From: Rodentibacter genomosp. 2
GTDB taxonomy: Bacteria > Pseudomonadota > Gammaproteobacteria > Enterobacterales > Pasteurellaceae
Direction: 5' to 3'
DNA length: 49,265 nucleotides
NCBI GenBank assembly: GCA_001999425.1
Contig: MLHP01000041.1
Coordinates: forward strand, 1 to 49,265
Part shown: in pieces, positions 43,313 to 49,265 of the stretch
Numbering within the stretch: position 1 is the first letter of the stretch
How the letters are laid out: each line of letters starts with the position of its first letter
Notes under the pieces: model-generated
Seen by the model: the letters and a program-made list of their open reading frames with translations, nothing else
What the model was told of the DNA's origin: nothing
The model's database searches: none
Program-made: the position numbers and the translations under genes

Positions 43313-43323
43313 GAGGGATTGAG

Positions 43324-46209
43324 ATGTTCAGTTTTTTAAAATCATCAAAACCCGCTCGACGTCCGGTGAAGCGTCACGTCCAAGGTAATACTGAATTGGT
43401 TGAACAATCAGAGGTCATTACGCAAGATCAGGTTAAGGCGACAGAAATTGCACCGGTTTTTATCAAGCGTAAAGGTGACTACACGGTGACCGAGCATTTA
43501 AAACAATACCATCCCATGTCCTCTTTTATCGATAAGATACCTTATGTGGAATATTTAGACGATCGCAAGGTTCTATTGTTAGAAGATGGTCGTTCTGTGG
43601 GGGCGGTGTTTGAATTGAATGCACTTGGTACGGAAGGGCGTTCTAAAAGCTATTTAGATGAAGTGCGTACAAAGGTTTGTCATGCGATTCAAGACAGTTT
43701 TGACGAACTTGATCATCATCCTTGGGTTGTCCAATTTTATTGCCAAGACGATGAAGTCTCGATGGATTATGTCGATATTTTACGTAACTATATTCGTCCT
43801 GACGCGCAAGGAAGTGAATTCTCCGAACAATGGCTCAAGATTATGACCAAGCATCTTAAAGACGTCTCTAAAGAAGAGGGGTTATTTGAAGACAAGGCGG
43901 TAACCGGTACGATGTGGCGCGGTAAACAACGTCGTACTCGTATGGTTATTTATCGCTATGTAGAAAGCAATTATGAGCTTGATATGGCGATTGAGGATTT
44001 AGATGCGACTTGTGAAAATGCGACCAACGCATTGTTAAGTGCCGGAATTACGGCAAAACGCTTAGATGGTCACGCAGTGCACCAATGGCTATTACGTTGG
44101 TTTAATCCAAGACCGGATTTGTTCGATGATAAGGAAGAATTTTATCGGTCTTGTGGCTATACGCAAAAACAGACCGATGATCCAAGTGATTTGTATTTAG
44201 CTAATGACTTTGCAGAAACCTTATTAGTGAAATCCCCCCGTACGGAAGAACACTACTGGTATTTTGATGATATTCCTCATGAAGTCGTAGTAGTCGATTC
44301 ATTACGCCGAGCACCGGAGGTTGGGCATTTAACCGGTGAAGTAAAGCGTGGGGATAACATTAATGCGTTATTTGACTTGTTGCCGGAAAATTCGGTGATG
44401 GCGATGACCGTTGTGATCTATCCTCAAGATCTACTGGAAAATCATTTAGCAGCAATCAGTAACAATGCACTTGGTGACAACACTGAATCAAAATATACCA
44501 AGTTAGACTGTGAAGAAGTCAAACGTTATATCAAAGATAAACATAAGCTATATCTTTCCTCTCTCGCGTTTTATTTACGTGCGGATGATAAAACCGAATT
44601 AAAACGCCGGAGCCGTAAATTACGCTCAATTTTACAAAGTACCGGTTTAGTGCCGATACGTGAAGGCAATGAAATCGCGCCATTAAGCACGTATTTACGC
44701 TGGCTCCCAATGTGTTTTAATCCGGAAGATGATGCTAAACGTCTTTATACGAAATTTAATTTTGTGCAACACCTTGCCAATTTAATGCCGGTATTAGGTC
44801 GTTCAATTGGCACGCGTCATCCCGGCATTACCTACTTTAACCGGGGCGGTGCGCCACTGGATTTTGACCCATTAAATAAAGATGACCGGGCTAAGAGTGG
44901 TCACTGTTTGATACTTGGCCCGACAGGGGCGGGGAAATCGGCAACCTTGAACGGAAAATTTGCCCAACTGATGGCCATTTACCGTCCTCGATTATTCATT
45001 ATTGAAGCCGGTAACTCCTTTGGATTGCTTTGTGAATATTTTCAACGTTATGGCATTACCGTAAATAAGATCTCCTTAAAACCCGGTGCGGGCGTTTCTC
45101 TCCCATTATTTGCCGATTGTAATAAATTAGTCGCCGATCCGGAAATTCAACAAAAACAACGTGAGCTATCTGAGCAAGTATTGTCCCCTGAAGGTGACTT
45201 GCCGGCATTTAAAGAGAGCGACCTGGAAAACGATGATGAGACTGAAGAAGGCGATGCACAACGTGATATTTTGGGCGAAATGGAGATGATTGCGCGCATT
45301 ATGATCACCGGAGGAAAAGTCAAAGAAGACGAGAATATGACACGTGCCGATGAAGCAATGATTCGTAAAGCGATTATCTTGGCTGCAGAAACGACTGTCG
45401 CAGAAGGAAGAACAACGCTCACGCAAGATATTCGAGATGCCTTTTATACATTAAATAAAGATGAGAATTTGCCGGAAAGACGGCGTGAACGTGCTTACGA
45501 TATGGGAGAAGCAATCGGGTTGTTTTGTCAACCAGGGAGTTTTGATGCTGAATTATTTAATCGAGAAGGGGAGATTTGGCCCGAAGCAGATGTGACCTTG
45601 GTTGATTTGGCAACGCTTGCCCGTGAGGGGTATGAAGCACAGCTATCTATTGCTTATATTTCCTTAATTAACCATATCAATAACCTCGGTGAGAAATATC
45701 AATTCTCCGGTCGCCCAATCGTGAATGCAACAGATGAAGCCCATATCATCACCGTTAATGCCATGCTTGCCCGTTATAAAGCAAAAGCGGGGAAAATGTG
45801 GCGTAAATTAGGGATTTGGCTATGGTTGGCCACGCAAAATATGAAGGACTTTCCGAATGATGCGGCGAAATTACTTTCTATGATTGAATGGTGGGAACTG
45901 CTTTGTTTAGAAAAAGATGAAGTAGAGCAGGTAAGTCGCTTTAAAGATCTGACACCGGAACAGCAGTTTTTATTACTTTCAACAAAAAAAGAGAATCGCA
46001 AATATACTGAAGGGGTCGTGCTTGCCACAAAAATGGAAGCCCTTTTTAGGGTTGTACCGCCTAGCCTGTATTTAGCTTTAGCGATGACCGAACCTGAAGA
46101 GAAAAAAGAACGTGCCGATATTATGAAAGAATACGGCATTTCAGAATTGGATGCGGCGTTAAAAGTGGCTGAAAACATTGATAAAGCACGAGGTATCTAT
46201 GCTCACTAA
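43324..46209 (+). CDS. traC: TraC/VirB4-type conjugative transfer ATPase (TIGR03744, PFL_4706)
   Basis: The protein (961 aa) is the large ATPase energising pilus assembly and DNA transfer. Walker A is GPTGAGKSATLNGKF near residue 533. The C-terminal core has VTLVDLATLAREGYEAQ and NATDEAHIITVNAML, and the AT-rich linker is acidic (EEGDAQRDILGE). Length fits the family. AGGAGG precedes the ATG, and it overlaps the next gene by 11 bp. Confidence 0.93.
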   Translation: MFSFLKSSKPARRPVKRHVQGNTELVEQSEVITQDQVKATEIAPVFIKRKGDYTVTEHLKQYHPMSSFIDKIPYVEYLDDRKVLLLEDGRSVGAVFELNALGTEGRSKSYLDEVRTKVCHAIQDSFDELDHHPWVVQFYCQDDEVSMDYVDILRNYIRPDAQGSEFSEQWLKIMTKHLKDVSKEEGLFEDKAVTGTMWRGKQRRTRMVIYRYVESNYELDMAIEDLDATCENATNALLSAGITAKRLDGHAVHQWLLRWFNPRPDLFDDKEEFYRSCGYTQKQTDDPSDLYLANDFAETLLVKSPRTEEHYWYFDDIPHEVVVVDSLRRAPEVGHLTGEVKRGDNINALFDLLPENSVMAMTVVIYPQDLLENHLAAISNNALGDNTESKYTKLDCEEVKRYIKDKHKLYLSSLAFYLRADDKTELKRRSRKLRSILQSTGLVPIREGNEIAPLSTYLRWLPMCFNPEDDAKRLYTKFNFVQHLANLMPVLGRSIGTRHPGITYFNRGGAPLDFDPLNKDDRAKSGHCLILGPTGAGKSATLNGKFAQLMAIYRPRLFIIEAGNSFGLLCEYFQRYGITVNKISLKPGAGVSLPLFADCNKLVADPEIQQKQRELSEQVLSPEGDLPAFKESDLENDDETEEGDAQRDILGEMEMIARIMITGGKVKEDENMTRADEAMIRKAIILAAETTVAEGRTTLTQDIRDAFYTLNKDENLPERRRERAYDMGEAIGLFCQPGSFDAELFNREGEIWPEADVTLVDLATLAREGYEAQLSIAYISLINHINNLGEKYQFSGRPIVNATDEAHIITVNAMLARYKAKAGKMWRKLGIWLWLATQNMKDFPNDAAKLLSMIEWWELLCLEKDEVEQVSRFKDLTPEQQFLLLSTKKENRKYTEGVVLATKMEALFRVVPPSLYLALAMTEPEEKKERADIMKEYGISELDAALKVAENIDKARGIYAH

Positions 46210-46621
46210 ATCAAAAACAATTTTTCAATTATCCGCCTATCAAACGGATATTCAGGTATTAAAAGAAACATTAGTTGAGCCTCATTTAAGTCAAATTAAT
46301 GCATTATTGGCCCATTGCAGAAAAAAAGTGGGGGTGTTACAAGAGCTTTTGATTCACCCCTATCGGGTGAGTCAGACAAATTACGTTAAAGTCACCTTGA
46401 TGGGTGAACAGGGAAAGTTGACATTTACGTTTGTCATCGCAGGTTATACCGAATATCCGCCGATTGCAGAAAATGCGCTTCGTATTTATCTGTATGTGGT
46501 TGATACCGCAGATTGCTATTGGTTTATTGAATTATTGAAGTCCGAACTATCCACAAAATCTGTGGGTAACGCTGTGAAAAATAGCCAAACTCCTGCAACA
46601 GAGAAGAACGATGAAGCGTGA
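46199..46621 (+). CDS. Unrecognised 140-aa protein after traC
   Basis: The protein begins MLTKSKTIFQLSAYQTDIQV and has no signal or membrane segment. The ATG at 46199 has GAGG upstream and lies inside the end of traC; a TTG at 46178 is less likely. It overlaps the next gene by 11 bp. The position matches tfc17 in ICEHin1056, whose function is not known. Confidence 0.7.
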   Translation: MLTKSKTIFQLSAYQTDIQVLKETLVEPHLSQINALLAHCRKKVGVLQELLIHPYRVSQTNYVKVTLMGEQGKLTFTFVIAGYTEYPPIAENALRIYLYVVDTADCYWFIELLKSELSTKSVGNAVKNSQTPATEKNDEA

Positions 46622-46949
46622 TGAAAAAATAAGCAAATCATTTTCATGGGTAAAAAGTGCGGTCAAATGGGGAGTGATTTTATTTATCACGATGGCACTC
46701 TTCATTGGATTTTCCGCACTTTTAATGGCACATAGCGATGGTGTGCTGACAATACTTTCAAGCGTACGTCATCATCGCTTTATGTGGTTGGGTATTCGTG
46801 GCGTTATCTACGGCATTTGTGCGATTTATCTCTATCGCATTTACCATTTGGCCAAAAATGAGGAAGATAAACGTGCCTATCGACGCTTAATTCGGGCTGT
46901 CGTGATTTTATTTAGTACGATTGAGCTGCTTCAGGCATTTCGAGGGTAA
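46611..46949 (+). CDS. Unrecognised small inner-membrane protein (tfc18 position)
   Basis: The protein (112 aa) has three membrane segments: about residues 19-41, 60-76 and 91-108. Short charged ends are basic (RHHRFMWLGIRG between the first two). It lies 5 bp before the TraG-N-like gene. The translation is coupled to the previous gene by overlap. Family unknown. Confidence 0.7.
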   Translation: MKRDEKISKSFSWVKSAVKWGVILFITMALFIGFSALLMAHSDGVLTILSSVRHHRFMWLGIRGVIYGICAIYLYRIYHLAKNEEDKRAYRRLIRAVVILFSTIELLQAFRG

Positions 46950-46954
46950 GTAAG

Positions 46955-48451
46955 ATGTCTATTTATTTAACGGTTGATAGCTATTATGAATATTTTTTAA
47001 CGTTACTTGGTTGGATTATTAGTAACGGCATTTGGGATTTAATGATTGATACCGGTGCATGGGCGATCCCATTTCTTGCGCATATTATTCGCTTGTTTAT
47101 CAAAGCCCGTGAGCAAGGGGATGATGAAGGAAATAAAGGTAAACTTCTTGCAGCGTGGATTGAAAATGCGGTTTATGGCAGCCTAATTGTAATGGTTTTC
47201 ACCTGTTTACCACTTTTTAACGTGTCTTATAGCACCTTGCAGTTTGATACCGAGAGAATGAAAGAATGTGGTTACTCGGTGCGTAAACCCAGTGATTTGG
47301 GAATGAAAGGATTGTCGTCTGAATTAAGTGGACAAACAGCCTCTCTTCCGCTTTGGTGGGCGTTTATGTATACCGTTGGCAAAGGATTTACACATGGTGC
47401 TATTGCAACCATTCCGTGTAAACCGGATTTACGACAATTACGTTTTGATGTTCAGCATACTCGAATCCAAAGCCCAGTGCTTCGCCAAGAAATCCAACAA
47501 TTTGCAGAGAATTGTTTTTTACCTTCAAGAGCAAAAATTAAACGCCAAAAAATTGAGCTCGATGAAGTGCAATCTCGCGATCTTGATTGGATTGGTTCAA
47601 GTCTTTTAGTGAATACTCCCGGTTTTTATGACATATATAGAGCCAAAACACCTCAACCATTTTGGGCATATGAACTGCCTCGAGATGATGCTTTACCCAA
47701 TACCGGCAATGGCGGGTATCCGAGCTGTAAAGTTTGGTGGTCTGATCCAAATGTTGGATTACGTCAGCGTATTATTGATACGGTGGATGATGATGTATTC
47801 TTGCAGCTGAAAAAAGCCGTGTCTGATGATTTGTACGCAGAGGGTGTAGAAACAGTGATAAGAAGCATCGTGCGCCCAAATAATTTAAAGGTATCAAACG
47901 GTGATCCGGTGTATATGGGGTATGGTAACAATACCGGGGTTGATGGCGTCTATAATTATGTTGCTTCAGGTTTAGGAATGGGCATTACGGGATTCTTCTC
48001 TTTTCCGGCATTTGATGCGATGCGTCAATCTCTCCCGATGGTTCAGGGACTACTTTCACTTGCTGTTGTTGTAGCTATGCCACTTATCATGATAATCGGT
48101 TTGTATGGTGTAAGAGCAATGATTACCTTAACTTTTGTACACGTTGGTATTTTCTTTCTTTCATTTTGGTGGGAGTTAGCTCGTTGGTTGGATACTTGGC
48201 TCATTGAGGTGTTATACAACAGTGATACTCATTCAAGATGGAATTTAGCTGGGTTGGTTAATGAACGGGATGATATGATTATAAAATTAGTAATTGCGAC
48301 CATGTTCTTTATTTTACCCGCACTTTGGTTTGGGATGATGTCTTGGGCAGGGGTTAGGGCTGGCAGTACTTTATCTAACGCTATATCGTCAAGTAAGACT
48401 GTCCAACAACAAACTCAGAGTGGTTCAGATAAAGTAATACCTAAAAAATAA
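46955..48451 (+). CDS. TraG N-terminal domain-like inner-membrane protein
   Basis: The protein (498 aa) has two N-terminal membrane segments, a large periplasmic part (about residues 90-330) and four or more C-terminal segments, as in the N-terminal domain of F TraG. Features include DLMIDTGAWAIPFL, CGYSVRKPSDLG and FFLSFWWELARWLDTWL. It would take part in mating-pair stabilisation or channel formation. A TAAG sequence with AGTAAG upstream supports the ATG. It is the last gene of the operon, followed by a strong terminator. The PFL_4709/4710/4711-type genes found nearby in relatives are not in this window. Confidence 0.85.
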   Translation: MSIYLTVDSYYEYFLTLLGWIISNGIWDLMIDTGAWAIPFLAHIIRLFIKAREQGDDEGNKGKLLAAWIENAVYGSLIVMVFTCLPLFNVSYSTLQFDTERMKECGYSVRKPSDLGMKGLSSELSGQTASLPLWWAFMYTVGKGFTHGAIATIPCKPDLRQLRFDVQHTRIQSPVLRQEIQQFAENCFLPSRAKIKRQKIELDEVQSRDLDWIGSSLLVNTPGFYDIYRAKTPQPFWAYELPRDDALPNTGNGGYPSCKVWWSDPNVGLRQRIIDTVDDDVFLQLKKAVSDDLYAEGVETVIRSIVRPNNLKVSNGDPVYMGYGNNTGVDGVYNYVASGLGMGITGFFSFPAFDAMRQSLPMVQGLLSLAVVVAMPLIMIIGLYGVRAMITLTFVHVGIFFLSFWWELARWLDTWLIEVLYNSDTHSRWNLAGLVNERDDMIIKLVIATMFFILPALWFGMMSWAGVRAGSTLSNAISSSKTVQQQTQSGSDKVIPKK

Positions 48452-48457
48452 GATATA

Positions 48458-48499
48458 GAAAAAATACCACCCCATTTTAGTATAGAGTGGTATTTTTTT
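48458..48499. terminator. Bidirectional terminator
   Basis: AAAAAATACCAC pairs with GTGGTATTTTTTT around a loop of about 16 nt. It can end the conjugation operon on the plus strand and the 48501 gene on the minus strand. Confidence 0.88.
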
Positions 48500-48500
48500 A

Positions 48501-48866
48501 TTACGAATATTGTGGTGGTTCATTTTCATGCCCTGTATCAGGATAAAACACACCGTCTTCTTCATATCCATTGGCATAATACACAATCTCAGGGTCAGAG
48601 GATTCTTCGTGAGAAGAAAATTTCCCGGCAGGCAAAGAGGTTATTAAAAGAACCATTACGAAAGCAAAGAATGAGATTAAAGAGATAGAGATTGCTACGA
48701 TGGCTACAAGTGCAATAAAAAACAAATACACACGTTTTAATGCTTTTGGATGCTTCCACACTTTAAAGCGATAATGGAGATACTTTGTATAGTAGAACGC
48801 TCTTGTCGCTATTTCACGAAAGATTGGAGGGAATAGCAACGTTAATACTTTTTTTATGATATTCAT
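48501..48866 (-). CDS. Unrecognised membrane protein
   Basis: The protein (121 aa) begins MNIIKKVLTLLFPPIFREI, has a strongly hydrophobic region near residues 48-80 (YLFFIALVAIVAISISLISF) and an acidic soluble tail rich in Asp/Glu/Pro. GGAG lies upstream of the ATG at 48866. The promoter at 48901-48929 drives it. Family unknown. Confidence 0.65.
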   Translation of the reverse strand: MNIIKKVLTLLFPPIFREIATRAFYYTKYLHYRFKVWKHPKALKRVYLFFIALVAIVAISISLISFFAFVMVLLITSLPAGKFSSHEESSDPEIVYYANGYEEDGVFYPDTGHENEPPQYS

Positions 48867-48900
48867 AATGCACTCCACAAACAATTATTGATTGCAAACA

Positions 48901-48929
48901 ATAATAAGCCGAATAATGACAAGTTGCAA
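48901..48929 (-). promoter_or_regulatory. Promoter of the 48501 gene
   Basis: On the minus strand TTGCAA (48924-48929) and TATTAT (48901-48906) are exactly 17 bp apart, about 30 bases upstream of the ATG at 48866. Confidence 0.7.
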
Positions 48930-48976
48930 GATGCTCAAAACATTATTTAATGATCTTTGTCAGCGGATAGAATAAC

Positions 48977-49219
48977 TTAGTATATGCTTTCTCTCAGTGC
49001 GGTAGCTTTACCGTGCCAGTCTTTGTGTTCGCCTTTATGCATCCCTCGGTGTTTCATTGGCATATCTATAATCTGTCCGTTTTCGCCATTTACGATAACG
49101 TGGAAACGCTGTCCGTTCGCAAGAGTTTCAATTTTATAAAATTCTTGCCTGTCTCGAAATATGAAATCGGCTTCAGCCACTTTGCCTTTTTTTTGTCTAT
49201 GGCGATATTCATTGCCTAT
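48977..49219 (-). pseudogene. PepSY-like protein, probably frameshifted, partial at window end
   Basis: The readable frame gives KVAEADFIFRDRQEFYKIET and RFHVIVNGENGQIIDMP, which fit a PepSY-type fold (aEadf...yev...G...vvVda.nG.ii). There is no good start in this frame: a GTG at 49180 has weak support, and a TGA at 49220 closes the frame upstream. In other frames the upstream DNA reads AQAMSSDAQAFPLNRQ and NIAIDKKKAK, both like PepSY starts. An A8 run (49187-49194) lies at the change of frame. It may be a broken gene. Confidence 0.4.
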
Positions 49220-49265
49220 TCAAAGGAAATGCTTGTGCGTCCGACGACATTGCTTGAGCGATATT

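Noticed and set aside
45774-46178. 134-aa minus-strand open frame within traC
   Set aside because: It is complementary to the conserved C-terminal ATPase core; composition is Ser-rich, as expected of a shadow.

Overview
The window is a piece of a Haemophilus-type (Pasteurellaceae) chromosome with an integrative and conjugative element (ICE) inserted next to a tRNA cluster. The host assignment rests on many copies of the Haemophilus uptake signal (AAGTGCGGT or its complement), on low G+C, and on host genes resembling H. influenzae proteins (YggS, ThrA-ThrB-ThrC, a Sfp-type transferase, HflK-HflC). I cannot name the species from sequence alone; Haemophilus sp. is the safe statement. The element is of the ICEHin1056 / PFGI-1 / SPI-7 class. 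This is shown by its ParA-DnaB-ParB-DUF2857-STY4528-TIGR03761-DUF3158-SSB-TopB replication and maintenance block and by a conjugation operon in the gene order of that class.

Layout. 1-8.9 kb is chromosome: yggS on the minus strand, then the thr leader peptide and attenuator with thrA-thrB-thrC, a phosphopantetheinyl transferase, and hflK-hflC. 9.0-9.3 kb holds three tRNA genes (Gly-GCC, Leu-UAA, Lys-UUU) behind one promoter. The ICE begins just after tRNA-Lys. 9.36-16.7 kb is the replication/partition block. 16.9-19.3 kb is an accessory group of unrecognised, AT-rich genes, one of them frameshifted. 19.3-23.7 kb has ssb, a lipoprotein, two unrecognised genes and topB. 23.7-24.44 kb is a gene-poor, structure-rich gap. 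24.4-28.7 kb is a run of small genes, most of them preceded by a similar folded leader. 28.8-31.3 kb has traX and a PcfJ-like gene. 31.4-48.45 kb is a nearly unbroken conjugation operon, from the PilL-like lipoprotein to the TraG-N-like membrane protein. It ends at a strong terminator, beyond which are a minus-strand membrane protein and a probably broken PepSY-like gene.

How it works together. ParA, ParB, DnaB, SSB, TopB and the STY4528/STY4534-type proteins would maintain and replicate the excised circle. The 31.4-48.45 kb operon encodes the type IV secretion channel, with TraD as coupling protein, a TraC/VirB4-type ATPase, TraB/TraK/TraE-like structural parts, a lytic transglycosylase and lipoproteins. 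Integrase, relaxase and the other attachment site are not in the window and presumably lie to the right.

The most unusual signal is the set of eight leaders between 24377 and 28145. Each has a segment B that can pair either with an upstream segment A, often giving a terminator-like hairpin plus T run, or with the Shine-Dalgarno segment C. The sequences differ from leader to leader, but the pairing is largely kept by matched changes. I know of no described regulatory RNA of this form. A second striking element is a 40-bp-periodic repeat at 15294-15395, in which two spacers of different sequence both form a 7-bp-stem, 3-nt-loop hairpin.
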